Notes under the pieces: model-generated | Seen by the model: the letters and a program-made list of their open reading frames with translations, nothing else | The model's database searches: none | What the model was told of the DNA's origin: nothing | In this document: positions 1 to 12,659 of the stretch, piece by piece | Position numbering within the stretch: position 1 is the stretch's first letter | How the letters are laid out: the number at the start of each line of letters is the position of its first letter | NCBI RefSeq assembly: GCF_010728725.1 | Contig: NZ_AP022606.1 | Location: 496,001-560,000, forward strand | Length of the DNA: 64,000 bases | DNA from: Mycobacterium branderi | GTDB lineage: Bacteria > Actinomycetota > Actinomycetes > Mycobacteriales > Mycobacteriaceae | Direction of reading: 5' to 3' | Position numbers and translations under genes: made by a program

Positions 1-936
1 CCCGAACACGACGATTTCAGCGGTGTGGCGCCCGATGTCACGTTGATCAGCATCCGGCAATCGAGCACCAAATTCGGCGCTTCCGCCGATGCGTCGACAA
101 CCGGGTTCGGCGACGTCGACACGTTGGCGAAAGCGGTCCGCACCGCAGCCGATCTCGGCGCTTCGGTGATCAACATCTCGTCGGTCGCCTGTGTCCCGGT
201 TGATTCCCGGCTGGACGACCGCGCGTTGGGCGCGGCGCTGGCCTACGCCGTCGACACCAAGAATGCTGTCGTGGTCGCGGCGGCCGGCAACACCGGTGGC
301 CCTGCCCAGTGCCCGGCGCAGCAACCCGAAACCACCTGGGACACCGCCACCGTCGCGGTCAGCCCGGCGTGGTACGACGACTATGTGCTGACGGTGGGAT
401 CGGTCAACGCGCGCGGCGAGCCGTCGCCGTTCACCCTCGCCGGGCCGTGGGTCGACGTGGCAGCACCCGGTGAGACAGTAATGTCGCTGAGCCTGACCGG
501 CGACGGTACAGTGAATTCGCTTGGCGCGCCGCCTCACTCGGTACCGCTGTCGGGAACCAGTTACGCCGCACCCGTGGTCAGCGGGCTGGCCGCGCTGATC
601 CGGTGCCGGTTCCCGACGCTGACCGCCCGGCAGGTGATGCAGCGCATCGAGGCCACCGCGCATCATCCGCCGCGCGGACGGGATCCGTTGGTGGGCAACG
701 GTGTCGTGGACGTCCTCGCCGCCGTCAGCTCCGGGACCCCGGCCGACCCGCCCCCTCGTCCGCGTGACCGGCCGCCGCCGGTTGCGCCGCCAACGCCGCC
801 GGCGGCTACGGACCGCAGCCCTCGCCACACCGCGTTCACCGGCGCGGCGATCTGCCTGACGGTGCTCGCGACGGCGCTGATTGCCGGCGCTGTGACGGCC
901 CGGCTACGGCGCACCGAGGCTGTCCCGGACGACTAA
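1..936 (+). CDS. mycP4: Mycosin-4, ESX-4 subtilisin-like serine protease (5' partial)
   Basis: Membrane-anchored subtilase of the ESX-4 type VII secretion system. The reading frame is open from base 1, so the N-terminus with the signal peptide and the catalytic Asp and His lies outside the window; 311 residues are visible. The catalytic serine is in the GTSYAAP motif (Ser codon 559-561), followed by a Pro-rich linker (about 735-825) and a C-terminal transmembrane helix (about 835-900), the standard mycosin layout. It is convergent with eccB4 and overlaps its end by 33 bp, as I remember for Rv3449/Rv3450c. An internal GTG at 25 is not a credible start because the homologous sequence continues upstream of it. 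Confidence 0.93.
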   Translation, partial: PEHDDFSGVAPDVTLISIRQSSTKFGASADASTTGFGDVDTLAKAVRTAADLGASVINISSVACVPVDSRLDDRALGAALAYAVDTKNAVVVAAAGNTGGPAQCPAQQPETTWDTATVAVSPAWYDDYVLTVGSVNARGEPSPFTLAGPWVDVAAPGETVMSLSLTGDGTVNSLGAPPHSVPLSGTSYAAPVVSGLAALIRCRFPTLTARQVMQRIEATAHHPPRGRDPLVGNGVVDVLAAVSSGTPADPPPRPRDRPPPVAPPTPPAATDRSPRHTAFTGAAICLTVLATALIAGAVTARLRRTEAVPDD

Positions 937-2253
937 CGCGTTTGCCCTGCTCAGTTCCGGTCCCGCCGGCAGCGTCGCCAACACCGGCCAGGGCGCCGGA
1001 ATCGCCGTCTGCGGCAGACCGAGGGCGCGCGCCGCGTCGTCGTCGGCGATACCGAAACGCACCCCGGTCTCGGTGACCAGAAATCGGGTACCGGCCTCAG
1101 GGTTCTCCCCGGACAGGCCGGTGGCGCGAACGTACGCGCTGCGACCGGGCGGAACGTAGACGGCGTCGACGGCAGGCCCGGCGCCGTCACCCTGCGACAG
1201 CGCCACCGGCAGCTGGCCCGCCGGAATGGGCGGTGCGCCGGCCGCAATCGACATAACGGCGTCATCCGCCGTGGGTGTCCACGTCGCGCACAGCGGCGTG
1301 TGCTCGACATCCAGCGGCGCCGAAGCCCGCTCGGGAAACGTGGAGACCGGCAGATCGGCCACTGTCGGAGCGGCGCGGATGACGTCGGGGGCCACCGAGA
1401 TGATGCTGCGGGCGCCGCGTGCGTCATTGAGCCGCAGCAGATCTGCGGCGACCGGGCCGACGCGCTGAACCCCGCCTGCCAGAACGACGTAATGCTCGTC
1501 GCCGTCGGCGCGCGCGATGCGCAGCACACTGCCGATCGGAAATCCGGGCAGCCGGCCCGGCCCGCCGGCGCTGGGAATGCGCGGCGCGGTGATCGGCGGC
1601 GCCTCCGGGATAGCGTTCAGCAGTGCGTGCGAAACCCTATGCGGCACAATGCCTTCCAACCGCAGTACCCGGACCACCGCAGGCTGGGTCAAGTCGACCG
1701 TCGCCCGAACCCCCTCGTAGAGCAGGTAAGTCGAAGCGCCCGAATCGGCTGTCACCAGCACGGTCTGTGCGACGGCCAGGCGATGCGATGCGTGTGCGGA
1801 GCCGACGACGACCGTCGTGCCGGCGTCGCTGTCACAGACCGTCCAGCCGGTATCGTCCAGTGGCTCGGGCAGTAGTTGGGGAGCGCCGGGGATGCCCATC
1901 AGCGGACCGCGTTTGGTGTGGGCCAGCTCGGATTCGGCCACCGGCTGCGGATTGCTACCCGACGCCGCGATCAGCCGCGCCGACGCCAGATTCAACACCG
2001 GATGCCACGTGTCACCGACCCGGACGTAGAGCGCTCCGGACTGCCGGGCCATCACAATCGGCGCGTTTCCCAACGCCCCCGACGGCCGCAGCACGCCAAG
2101 AACCGCGCAGGCGCCAATCACGAGGGTCGCCACCAGAGCACCAGCCGCCAGTGCCCGCATCGGTCGTGGGCGAGCATCCCCGCCCACCAGCGCGCATTCG
2201 ATGCGGCGCAGCAGAAACCGATACCCGCTGAGGTGCAGCTGGGTGGTGGCCAT
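904..2253 (-). CDS. eccB4: ESX-4 secretion machinery protein EccB4
   Basis: Structural component of the ESX-4 inner-membrane secretion complex, 449 residues. It begins with the family hallmark YRFLLRR close to the N-terminus, then one transmembrane helix at about residues 32-56 and a large periplasmic domain, as in other EccB proteins. I chose the ATG at 2253 because it gives the canonical short cytoplasmic tail and follows a strong purine-rich ribosome site (GGGGGAAAG). An upstream in-frame extension to 2316 is possible but has no family support. Convergent with mycP4. Confidence 0.93.
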   Translation of the reverse strand: MATTQLHLSGYRFLLRRIECALVGGDARPRPMRALAAGALVATLVIGACAVLGVLRPSGALGNAPIVMARQSGALYVRVGDTWHPVLNLASARLIAASGSNPQPVAESELAHTKRGPLMGIPGAPQLLPEPLDDTGWTVCDSDAGTTVVVGSAHASHRLAVAQTVLVTADSGASTYLLYEGVRATVDLTQPAVVRVLRLEGIVPHRVSHALLNAIPEAPPITAPRIPSAGGPGRLPGFPIGSVLRIARADGDEHYVVLAGGVQRVGPVAADLLRLNDARGARSIISVAPDVIRAAPTVADLPVSTFPERASAPLDVEHTPLCATWTPTADDAVMSIAAGAPPIPAGQLPVALSQGDGAGPAVDAVYVPPGRSAYVRATGLSGENPEAGTRFLVTETGVRFGIADDDAARALGLPQTAIPAPWPVLATLPAGPELSRANALVVRDSLGAP

Positions 2254-2356
2254 CTTTCCCCCGGAGTCGGCCTCACGATAAGCCGGTGGCCGGGCGTGAT
2301 GTGCCGGTCCATCCACAGGAAATGAGGATTTCGCAGGTTACCGGTACTATCGCCTC

Positions 2357-3076
2357 GTGCTCTACCACCACACCCGTCGCTGGAACCGCCTGGGCGCCGC
2401 GGTTCTGGCCGCCGGCGCCATGCTGGTCGCCCCCAGCGCTCTCCCGGCCACCGTCCCGTCGGCCGCTGCCGTCGACTGCCCGGACGTCGAGGTCATCTTC
2501 GCCCGTGGGACCAGCGAAAAGCCCGGTCTCGGACGCGTCGGCGACGCCTTGGTCGACTCGCTGCGCCAGCAGACCGGCCTGAACATCGACGCGTACGGGG
2601 TGAACTACCCGGCGGGCAAGCTGCAATTAGGCGGGGGTGACGGCGCCAACGACACCATCAAGCGGGTCAAAGACGTCGTGCAAGCCTGCCCGAACACCAA
2701 GATCGTGCTCGGCGGATACTCCCAGGGCGCATCGGTCATGGACATCGTGGCGGGGGTGCCGGTGGGCGGCGTGACCTTCGGAAGTCCGCTGCCGCCCCAA
2801 TACGCCGACAACATCACCGCGCTTGCCACCTTCGGCAACATCGCCGACCGGTCGGGCAGCCCGATCTCCGCCCAGAGCGCATTGCTGGGGTCCAAGGCCA
2901 TCGACCTGTGCAACCCCGGGGACCCGATCTGCCACGCCGGTCCCGGTAACGAGTGGAGCGATCACACCGACGGCTACGTGCCCACCTACACCACGCAGGC
3001 GGCGACGTTCATCGCGGCCAAGCTGTTGGCGGCCCAGACACCGGCATCGTCGCAACCCGACGTGCACATCAATTAG
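2357..3076 (+). CDS. cut3: Secreted cutinase-family esterase, Cut3-like
   Basis: Alpha/beta hydrolase of the cutinase family (239 residues), expected to be exported and to act on ester lipids at the cell surface. The N-terminus is a basic, hydrophobic signal peptide ending near AVDCPD. The mature part has the GYSQG nucleophile elbow (Ser), the C-P-D-V-E-V start typical of the family, and a late D-P-I-C-H segment that supplies the Asp and conserved Cys. The start is GTG at 2357. It lies next to a second cutinase 18 bp downstream, the arrangement I remember for Rv3451/Rv3452. Substrate cannot be read from sequence. Confidence 0.9.
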   Translation: MLYHHTRRWNRLGAAVLAAGAMLVAPSALPATVPSAAAVDCPDVEVIFARGTSEKPGLGRVGDALVDSLRQQTGLNIDAYGVNYPAGKLQLGGGDGANDTIKRVKDVVQACPNTKIVLGGYSQGASVMDIVAGVPVGGVTFGSPLPPQYADNITALATFGNIADRSGSPISAQSALLGSKAIDLCNPGDPICHAGPGNEWSDHTDGYVPTYTTQAATFIAAKLLAAQTPASSQPDVHIN

Positions 3077-3094
3077 ACCGGCTAATATCGAGCT

Positions 3095-3751
3095 ATGAGT
3101 CTGCGCTCGATATGCCCGCTGGTGCTTGCCGCGTTGTTTGCCACGGCGGCGTTGGTGAACGGCCCCGCACCCGCCGCGTCGGCGGCGTCTTGCTCGGATG
3201 CCCAACTGGTGTTCGCCCGCGGCCGTATGGAGCCACCCGGGCCCGGGCAGATCGGCAACGCGCTGCTCAGCGCGTTGCGGTCGAAATTGCCCAACAAGAA
3301 CATCGGTCTGTATGCCGTCAACTACGCGGCCAACACCGACGTGCAACAGGGCGCCAACGACATGAGCGGTCACGTCCAGTACATGGCCAACAACTGCCCT
3401 GATACTCGGCTGGTGCTCGGCGGCTACTCGCTCGGCGCTGCCGTCACTGACGTGGTCCTCGCCGCGCCCGGCCCGATGTTCGGGTTCGACAATCCCCTCC
3501 CGCCCGGCATGGACCAGCACGTCGCCGCGGTCGCGTTGTTCGGCAACGGCAGTCAATGGGTGGGCCCCATCACCAACTTCAACCCCATCTACAACGACCG
3601 GACCATCGAGCTGTGTCACGGCGACGATCCGATCTGCAACCCGGCCGATCCCAAAACTTGGCAAAACAACTGGCCTCAGCACCTGGCGCCCGCCTACATC
3701 CAGGCAGGCATGGTGGGTCAAGCCGCCGACTTCGTCGCCGGCAAGCTCTGA
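3095..3751 (+). CDS. cut4: Secreted cutinase-family esterase, Cut4-like
   Basis: Second cutinase of the pair, 218 residues. It has an N-terminal signal peptide (hydrophobic residues about 6-28, cleavage near ASAAS) and a GYSLG nucleophile motif, followed by the late G-D-D-P-I-C motif carrying the catalytic Asp. Family members in mycobacteria act as esterases or phospholipases at the envelope. Position, size and the 18-bp gap after the preceding cutinase suggest co-transcription. It ends three bases before the convergent stop of truA. Confidence 0.9.
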   Translation: MSLRSICPLVLAALFATAALVNGPAPAASAASCSDAQLVFARGRMEPPGPGQIGNALLSALRSKLPNKNIGLYAVNYAANTDVQQGANDMSGHVQYMANNCPDTRLVLGGYSLGAAVTDVVLAAPGPMFGFDNPLPPGMDQHVAAVALFGNGSQWVGPITNFNPIYNDRTIELCHGDDPICNPADPKTWQNNWPQHLAPAYIQAGMVGQAADFVAGKL

Positions 3752-3754
3752 ACG

Positions 3755-4624
3755 TCAGCCGCGCGTACGCAGGTCGCGGGTGACCAGGGTCCGGGCCCGC
3801 AGTTCGTGGTCGGGCGGGTAGTCGACGCCGATCAGCGTCAAGCCCTGCGGCGGCGCGGCCGCGAAGTCGCTGGACCGGCGCGTCGCGGTGAGCAGGCCGC
3901 GGCACCAGTCGGCGGTCCGTCGGTGCTCGCCGACAGCCAGCAACGCCCCGACCAGCGAACGCACCATCGACCAGCAGAACGCATCGGCGCTGACATGAGC
4001 GGTGACCAGATCGCCGTCGCGGGACCAGTCGAGCCGCTGCAAGTCGCGAATCGTGGTGGCACCTTCGCGATGACGGCAGAATGCGGCAAAGTCATGAAGC
4101 CCCACCAGGTCTCGCGACGCTTGAGTCATCGCGTCCACGTCCAGCGGCCGCGGCCAGGCTGTTACGAACCGGGCCTGCAGCGGATCCACCCCATACGGCG
4201 CCGTCGAGAGCCGGTAGACGTAATGCCGGCGCAGCGCTGAGAATCGGGCATCGAAACCCGCTGGGGCGCGGGTGATATCGCGTACCCGGACGTCGGCGGG
4301 CAGCAACCGGCCCAGGCGTCGCACCAGCGGCACGAATTCCGGCTCGGCCGAACGCCGTGCGCGCGGATACGCATTGGGCAGCGCATCGACCGCGATGTCG
4401 GCATGAGCCACCTGTCCGGTCGCGTGCACGCCGGTGTCGGTGCGTCCGGCCGCCCGCAGGCGCACCGACGCGCGAAACACCGTCGACAGCGCCTCGTCGA
4501 GCACTCCGGCGACCGTGCGCTGACCCGCCTGCACGGCCCAGCCAGCGAAATCTGTTCCGTCATAGGCGATGTCGAACCGAAGACGAACGTGCCCGCCACC
4601 GGTCTCGGTGGCGGGCACATCCAC
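3755..4624 (-). CDS. truA: tRNA pseudouridine(38-40) synthase TruA
   Basis: Converts uridines 38-40 of the tRNA anticodon stem to pseudouridine. The catalytic Asp sits in the signature [11 protein letters not shown]. The body matches mycobacterial TruA closely, including [14 protein letters not shown]. The start is uncertain: GTG codons at 4624 and 4618 lie just downstream of the rplQ stop, and I use 4624 (289 residues). A TTG at 4708 would overlap rplQ by about 77 bases and is less likely. It is the last gene of the infA-truA ribosomal operon. Confidence 0.9.
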   Translation of the reverse strand: MDVPATETGGGHVRLRFDIAYDGTDFAGWAVQAGQRTVAGVLDEALSTVFRASVRLRAAGRTDTGVHATGQVAHADIAVDALPNAYPRARRSAEPEFVPLVRRLGRLLPADVRVRDITRAPAGFDARFSALRRHYVYRLSTAPYGVDPLQARFVTAWPRPLDVDAMTQASRDLVGLHDFAAFCRHREGATTIRDLQRLDWSRDGDLVTAHVSADAFCWSMVRSLVGALLAVGEHRRTADWCRGLLTATRRSSDFAAAPPQGLTLIGVDYPPDHELRARTLVTRDLRTRG

Positions 4625-4631
4625 AGGGTCG

Positions 4632-5168
4632 TCAGGACTCGTCGCCGTCAGCCTTCGGTTCCTCGTCCTCGGCGGGAGTCTCAGCATCCTCGGCATCGGG
4701 ACCGACAACAGCCTCCGGCTCGACAGCGGCCTGCGGAGCGGCGGCAGCCGCCACGGGTGCCGCCTTCGATGCGGCAGCCCGACGGGCGCGGTTGGCCTCC
4801 GAGGTCACCGTCTTCTCCTGCACCAGCTCGATCACCGCCATCGGGGCGTTGTCACCCTTGCGCGCCTCGACTTTGATGATGCGGGTGTAGCCGCCGTTGC
4901 GGTCGGCGAAGTGCGGCCCGATCTCCGCGAACAGGGTGTGCACCACGTCCTTGTCGCGGATCTTCTTGAGCACCTCGCGCCGGTTGTGCAGCGTGCCTTT
5001 TTTGGCGTGGGTGATCAGCTTCTCGGCATACGGCCGCAACGCCCGCGCCTTGGGCTCGGTCGTCTTGATCCGGCCGTGCTCGAACAGCGCCGTGGCCAGG
5101 TTGGCCAGGATCGCCTTCTGGTGCGACGACGACCCGCCGAGGCGACGGCCCTTGGTGGGCTTGGGCAT
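4632..5168 (-). CDS. rplQ: 50S ribosomal protein L17
   Basis: Ribosomal protein of the large subunit exit-tunnel region, 178 residues. The first 120 residues are the conserved L17 fold, beginning [12 protein letters not shown]. The rest is an Ala/Glu/Pro-rich acidic tail of low complexity, typical of mycobacterial L17 and absent from most bacteria. It lies 30 bp downstream of rpoA and directly before truA, the conserved actinobacterial order. Confidence 0.97.
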   Translation of the reverse strand: MPKPTKGRRLGGSSSHQKAILANLATALFEHGRIKTTEPKARALRPYAEKLITHAKKGTLHNRREVLKKIRDKDVVHTLFAEIGPHFADRNGGYTRIIKVEARKGDNAPMAVIELVQEKTVTSEANRARRAAASKAAPVAAAAAPQAAVEPEAVVGPDAEDAETPAEDEEPKADGDES

Positions 5169-5198
5169 TGGGGACTCCCTTGGGTTAGTGCAACAGGT

Positions 5199-6272
<1,074 letters not shown>

Positions 6273-6318
6273 CTATTTGATGCCGTTGGGGTTTCGAGCC
6301 GGCCGGCTCGAAAGTCTG

Positions 6319-6924
6319 TTACTTCGAGTAGAACTCGACGATCAGCTGCTCGGTGAGCGGGATGTCGATCTGCGCCCGCTCCGGCAGTTGGTGGACCAGG
6401 ATGCGCTGGCGTTCGCCGACCACCTGCAGCCAGCTCGGGATCGGGCGGTCACCGGCGGTCTCGCGCGCGATCTGGAACGGCAGCGTGTTCAGCGACTTGT
6501 CCTTCACGTCGATGATGTCGTACTGCGACACCCGATAGCTGGGGATGTTCACCTTGACGCCGTTGACCAGGAAGTGGCCGTGGCTGACCAGCTGACGGGC
6601 CATCCGGCGGGTGCGGGCCAGCCCGGCGCGGTACACCACGTTGTCCAGCCGGCTTTCCAGGATCTGCAGCAGCTCCTCGCCGGTCTTGCCGGGGCGGCGC
6701 ACCGCCTCTTCGTAGTAGCGGCGGAACTGCTTTTCCATCACGCCGTAGGTGAAGCGCGCCTTCTGCTTCTCCTGCAGCTGCAGCAGGTATTCGCTCTCCT
6801 TGATCCGCGCGCGGCCGTGCTGGCCGGGCGGGTAGGGGCGCTTCTCGAAGGCCTGGTCCCCACCGACCAGGTCGGTGCGCAACCGGCGCGACTTGCGAGT
6901 GACGGGGCCGGTGTAACGAGCCAT
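6319..6924 (-). CDS. rpsD: 30S ribosomal protein S4
   Basis: Primary 16S rRNA-binding protein that helps set translational accuracy, 201 residues, full length. It begins MARYTGPVTRKSRRL. The S4 RNA-binding domain is at about residues 93-155, with RQLVSHGHFLVNG. The cysteine pattern of zinc-binding S4 is absent, which fits the C-minus form common in actinobacteria. Two bases separate its start from the rpsK stop, so translation is probably coupled. Confidence 0.97.
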   Translation of the reverse strand: MARYTGPVTRKSRRLRTDLVGGDQAFEKRPYPPGQHGRARIKESEYLLQLQEKQKARFTYGVMEKQFRRYYEEAVRRPGKTGEELLQILESRLDNVVYRAGLARTRRMARQLVSHGHFLVNGVKVNIPSYRVSQYDIIDVKDKSLNTLPFQIARETAGDRPIPSWLQVVGERQRILVHQLPERAQIDIPLTEQLIVEFYSK

Positions 6925-6926
6925 TA

Positions 6927-7340
6927 CTAAACCCTCCGACGCTTGGGTGGACGGACACCGTTGTGCGGCTGCGGGGTGACGTCGGAGATCGCGCCGACCT
7001 CCAGGCCCGCGGCCTGCAACGAGCGGATCGCGGTCTCGCGGCCCGAACCCGGGCCCTTGACGAACACGTCGACCTTGCGCACGCCATGCTCCTGCGCCTT
7101 GCGGGCCGCGTTCTCGGCGGCCAGCTGGGCGGCGAAGGGCGTCGACTTGCGCGAGCCCTTGAAGCCGACGTGGCCCGAGGACGCCCAGGCGATCACATTG
7201 CCCTGCGGGTCGGTGATGGTCACGATCGTGTTGTTGAACGTGCTCTTGATGTGGGCGGCACCGTGCGGGACATTCTTCTTTTCCCGCCGCCGGGTCTTCT
7301 GACCCTTCTTCGGTGCTGCGGCCTTCTTTGCGGGTGGCAT
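6927..7340 (-). CDS. rpsK: 30S ribosomal protein S11
   Basis: Protein of the 30S platform, where it contacts the Shine-Dalgarno helix; 137 residues. It has a Lys-rich N-terminus, then the conserved [16 protein letters not shown] core and the basic C-terminus ending in PPKRRRV. It sits between rpsM (3 bp gap) and rpsD (2 bp gap) in the alpha operon. Confidence 0.97.
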   Translation of the reverse strand: MPPAKKAAAPKKGQKTRRREKKNVPHGAAHIKSTFNNTIVTITDPQGNVIAWASSGHVGFKGSRKSTPFAAQLAAENAARKAQEHGVRKVDVFVKGPGSGRETAIRSLQAAGLEVGAISDVTPQPHNGVRPPKRRRV

Positions 7341-7343
7341 GGG

Positions 7344-7718
7344 TTACCTGGCCTTCTTCTTGCCTGCGATGGTGCGCTTCGGGCCCTTGCGGGTGCGCGC
7401 GTTGGTCTTGGTCCGCTGGCCACGCACCGGCAGGCCGCGACGGTGCCGCAGGCCCTGGTAGCAGCCGATCTCGATTTTGCGGCGGATGTCGGCCTGCACC
7501 TCGCGGCGCAGATCACCCTCCACCTTCAAGTTGCCTTCGATGTAGTCGCGCAGCCGGGTCAGCTGGTCATCGGTGAGGTCCTTGGTGCGCTGATCCCGGT
7601 CGATGCCGGTGGCGGCCAGAATCTCGTTCGACCGGGTACGGCCGATGCCGTAGATGTAGGTCAGCGCGACCTCCATGCGCTTATCGCGCGGCAGGTCCAC
7701 GCCCACTAGACGTGCCAT
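7344..7718 (-). CDS. rpsM: 30S ribosomal protein S13
   Basis: Head protein of the 30S subunit that forms inter-subunit bridges and contacts P-site tRNA; 124 residues. Conserved features include the N-terminal [14 protein letters not shown] and the basic tail with [15 protein letters not shown]. It is separated from rpmJ by 151 bp, the longest gap in this operon. I see no clear promoter in that gap. Confidence 0.97.
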   Translation of the reverse strand: MARLVGVDLPRDKRMEVALTYIYGIGRTRSNEILAATGIDRDQRTKDLTDDQLTRLRDYIEGNLKVEGDLRREVQADIRRKIEIGCYQGLRHRRGLPVRGQRTKTNARTRKGPKRTIAGKKKAR

Positions 7719-7869
7719 AAGTGGCGTTCCTCTTTCTCCGCGGAGGTCTGATCCCAGTCCGTTCCCGGCTGACAGCTCCGGGGCCCGGCCTCCGTTCCGG
7801 GCGTGGGTGAGCGGCCTATCCGCTCAGTGGTGCTGGGAGGTCTGCATTCAGTTGTATGCGGCCGGTGTT

Positions 7870-7983
7870 CTAACCCTGACGCTGTTTGTGCCGCGGATCG
7901 GAGCAGATCACCATGACCCGCCCATGCCGGCGGATCACCCTGCACTTGTCGCAGATCGGCTTGACGCTCGGGTTCACCTTCAC
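7870..7983 (-). CDS. rpmJ: 50S ribosomal protein L36
   Basis: The smallest large-subunit protein, 37 residues, starting at a GTG (GTG AAG GTG AAC). It is the zinc-binding C-plus form: Cys at residues 11 and 14, Cys at 27 and His at 32 match the C-x2-C-x12-C-x4-H pattern. It is too short to stand out as an open frame but matches the family along its whole length and lies between infA and rpsM as expected. Confidence 0.95.
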
Positions 7984-8035
7984 GGCTGTTTCGATCCTGT
8001 TCTGTCTTCTCGCTGGTCGGATGGTTCGGGTTTGG

Positions 8036-8257
8036 TCACTTGTACCGGTACACGATGCGGCCCCGGGACAGGTCGTAGGGCGACAGCTCCACCACCACCC
8101 GGTCCTCGGGCAGGATGCGGATGTAGTGCTGCCGCATCTTGCCGCTGATGTGGGCGAGCACCTTGTGGCCGTTTTCCAGCTCAATGCGAAACATCGCATT
8201 GGGCAGCGGCTCGACCACGCGGCCCTCGACCTCGATGGCACCGTCCTTCTTGGCCAT
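8036..8257 (-). CDS. infA: Translation initiation factor IF-1
   Basis: Binds the 30S A site during initiation; 73 residues, a single OB-fold ([12 protein letters not shown] to the C-terminal RGRIVYRYK). The ATG at 8257 is preferred because family members start MAKKD; the longer open frame upstream is out of family. It is the first gene of the infA-rpmJ-rpsM-rpsK-rpsD-rpoA-rplQ-truA operon. The 238-bp divergent region to 8495 must hold its promoter; I could not assign a convincing -35/-10 pair. Confidence 0.95.
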
Positions 8258-8495
8258 AACCTTCCAGGGATCCTCGTCTTGGGGTTTCGTTCGAGTATGC
8301 GCCCGAACCGGCGCAGCATTCGCTCGACTTAAAACGTGGGCCGACGTTAGGAAAATTCCGCAAATTCCTAGGACAGGGCACGCAAAAAGCCGGCGCGGAT
8401 GACGCACCGTTGCTCCACGATACCCGCATTGCGGCGCTGCGCCAAAACGGTTGACCAGCGGAATAGCAGCCGTCGGGCGTCGGGTTCCACACACC

Positions 8496-9347
8496 ATGAC
8501 TGACGCAACAGCACGTAAACCAAACCTCGGCCGGTTCGGATCGTTCGGCCGCGGTGTCACCCCGCAGCAGGCTAAGGAAATCGAGGCCCTGGGCTATGGC
8601 GCCGTCTGGGTGGGCGGCTCCCCGCCGGCCGAGCTGGAGTGGGTGGAGCCCATCCTGGAGCAGACGACGACGCTGCAGGTGGCCACCGGAATCGTGAACA
8701 TCTGGACGGCGCCGGCCGAGGCGGTGGCGAAGTCGTTTCATCGCATCGACAAGGCCTACCCGGGCCGCTTTTTGCTCGGCATCGGCGTGGGCCACCCGGA
8801 GGCCCACAGCGAGTACCGCAAGCCTTACGACGCGCTGGTGAGCTACCTCGACCAGCTCGACGACTACGGCGTGCCCGCCGAGCGCCGGGTCGTCGCCGCG
8901 CTGGGGCCGCGGGTGCTCAAGCTTTCGTCGCAGCGCAGCGCCGGGGCGCATCCCTACCTGACCACCCCCGAGCACACCGCAAAGGCCCGCGACCTGATCG
9001 GCCCGTCGGCGTTCCTGGCGCCCGAACACAAAGTGGTGCTGACCACGGATGCCGAGGCCGCCCGGGCCGTCGGCCGCAAGGCCCTCGACATCTACCTCAA
9101 CCTGGCCAACTACCTCAACAACTGGAAGCGGCTGGGCTTCACCGACGACGACATCGCCCGCCCGGGCAGCGACCGCCTTGTCGACGCCGTCGTCGCCTAC
9201 GGCACCGCCGACGCCATCGCCGCCCGGCTGGGCGAGCACCTCGACGCCGGTGCCGACCACGTCGCTGTGCAGGTTCTGACCCGACCTGACAAGCTGGTCC
9301 CGGCGCTGGCCGAACTGGCCGGCGCGCTAGGACTGAACCCCGCCTGA
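8496..9347 (+). CDS. LLM-class F420-dependent oxidoreductase, copy 1
   Basis: Luciferase-like monooxygenase fold (283 residues), in the family that uses deazaflavin F420; closest by memory to M. tuberculosis Rv3463. Typical features are [11 protein letters not shown] near the N-terminus, [11 protein letters not shown] in the middle (phosphate-binding loop) and the helical insertion with SNYLNN-type sequence near residue 200. I chose the ATG at 8496 because the protein then aligns end to end with the next gene. Followed after 13 bp by a paralogue. Substrate unknown. Confidence 0.85.
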
Positions 9348-9360
9348 CTTAAGGATCTAG

Positions 9361-10221
9361 ATGACCGAGGCCGTTTCGCTCAAACCGGACCTGGGCCGCT
9401 ACGGCGTGTGGCTGGGCACCCGCACCCTGTCCCCCGAGCTGGCCGAACAGATCGAATCGCTGGGATACGGCGCGGCCTGGATCGGCGGATCGCCCGACGC
9501 CGACCTGTCGTGGGTGGAACCCGCGCTGGCCGCGACCATCTCGCTGCAGCTGGCCACCGGCATCATCAATATCTGGTCCTCACCGGCCGCGGAGGTCGCC
9601 GAGTCGTACCAGCGCATCGAAAAGGCCTATCCGGGACGATTCCTGCTCGGCGTGGGCGTCGGTCATCCCGAGCACACCCAGCAATACCAAAAGCCCTACG
9701 ACGCACTGGTGAGCTACCTCGACGAACTCGACGCGGCCACCGTGCCGACCAGCCGGCGGGTGATCGCGGCGCTGGGTCCCAAGGTGCTGCGGCTGGCCGC
9801 TCAGCGCAGCGCCGGCGCCCACCCGTATCTGACCACGCCCGAACACACCGCACAGGCCCGCGAGCTGGTCGGCAACACGGTGTTTCTGGCGCCCGAACAC
9901 AAGGTGGTGCTGAGCACTGACCCCGCCGAGGCCCGCCGGATCGGCCGCAAGAGCGTCGGCTTTTACCTGGGCCTGAGCAACTATGTGAACAACTGGCGCC
10001 GGCTGGGATTCACCGAGAGCGACGTGCGCGAGCCCGGCAGCGACAAGCTGATCGACGCGCTGGTGGCCTACGGGACACCCGACGCCGTCGCCGGCCGGCT
10101 CGACGAGCATCTGCAGGCCGGCGCCGACCATGTGGCGATCCAGGTTCTGACCCGGCCCGAGAATCTGGTGCCGGCGTTGACCGAACTCGCCGCCGCGCTG
10201 GGGCTGCCAGCCACGAGCTGA
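9361..10221 (+). CDS. LLM-class F420-dependent oxidoreductase, copy 2
   Basis: Tandem paralogue of the preceding gene, 286 residues. Long stretches are identical or nearly so ([36 protein letters not shown]), while the N-terminal substrate-side segments differ. Both probably reduce or oxidise a small substrate with F420, but the partner compound is unknown. It ends 26 bp before rmlB and may be transcribed with the rhamnose genes. Confidence 0.85.
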   Translation: MTEAVSLKPDLGRYGVWLGTRTLSPELAEQIESLGYGAAWIGGSPDADLSWVEPALAATISLQLATGIINIWSSPAAEVAESYQRIEKAYPGRFLLGVGVGHPEHTQQYQKPYDALVSYLDELDAATVPTSRRVIAALGPKVLRLAAQRSAGAHPYLTTPEHTAQARELVGNTVFLAPEHKVVLSTDPAEARRIGRKSVGFYLGLSNYVNNWRRLGFTESDVREPGSDKLIDALVAYGTPDAVAGRLDEHLQAGADHVAIQVLTRPENLVPALTELAAALGLPATS

Positions 10222-10238
10222 CTGGTCCGCTCGGCTAG

Positions 10239-11841
<1,603 letters not shown>

Positions 11842-11845
<4 letters not shown>

Positions 11846-12609
11846 GTTCCGTTTTCTCCTAAGCCCGCTCGTTCGACCGTCAGCAGGCTTTCCGTGCGGT
11901 GTTCTTTCCAATAGGCTTCGGCTCCCCCGTTGAGGCCGAAGAGTCGCTTGCTCCACAGCAGCCAGACCACGGCCACGACGTTGACCAGGAACGCGACCAC
12001 GCGCAGCGTCGTCACCTTCTCTGTCAGCTCGTAGATTTCCAGCGGAAGGAACACACTGGTCGCGATCACCGCGAAGTACTCGCCCCATCGTCGCACCAGC
12101 CACAATCCGACCGCCTCGACGAGTTCGATCAGCGCATATGCGGTGAAGCCCAGCGCGATCCACAGGAATGTCGACGACGACAGCGAGAACAGGTGCCCGA
12201 TGTGGCGGACGATCTTGGAGTCGTCGGGATTCCAGCCGAGCTGATTGCCCAACGGTCGAAGCAGCGGGAGGTCTTGCTCGAATGCCTGTTGCAGCCGCTC
12301 GCGTGATCCGCGGACTTTGAGCACGCCGGCCGCCAACAGTAGGAAGACGACGCCTCGAACCGCACGTTCGACGGCGAGGGCGCGCATCAACGTCCGATCC
12401 CGCAGCAATCGTCCACGCGGGATCTCGGGCGCCGTATCCGCCGGACCGCTGCGGCGCGGCGGACCGACGACAAACGTCTCGCACCGCAGACAGCGCCAGG
12501 CCTCCCCCGCCGGAGTGTCGGCCTTCAGGCGCTCCCGCAACCTGGGCTCGTCGGGCGCAAACGTCGCGTGTCCGCGCAACCCGCACGAGCGCAGAGCGAA
12601 ATCGACCAT
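11842..12609 (-). CDS. DUF2127-type membrane protein with N-terminal Cys-rich segment
   Basis: Predicted integral membrane protein of 255 residues with no known function. The N-terminal 50 residues have Cys9, His14 and the pair Cys40-x2-Cys43, which look like a zinc ribbon. The rest contains about four hydrophobic helices (near 85-100, 150-170, 180-195 and 205-225), arranged as in DUF2127 proteins. Convergent with rmlC (4-bp overlap) and divergent from the NmrA-like gene. Confidence 0.7.
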
Positions 12610-12659
12610 GTACGCACGCTAACGGTCACGACGCGGGCCCCGCATGGCAATCTGGCGAT

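Noticed and set aside
9335..9360. TGAACC before the second LLM gene as a SigL-type -35
   Set aside because: It falls at the end of the first gene and is followed by TCTAGA instead of CGT at the right spacing.
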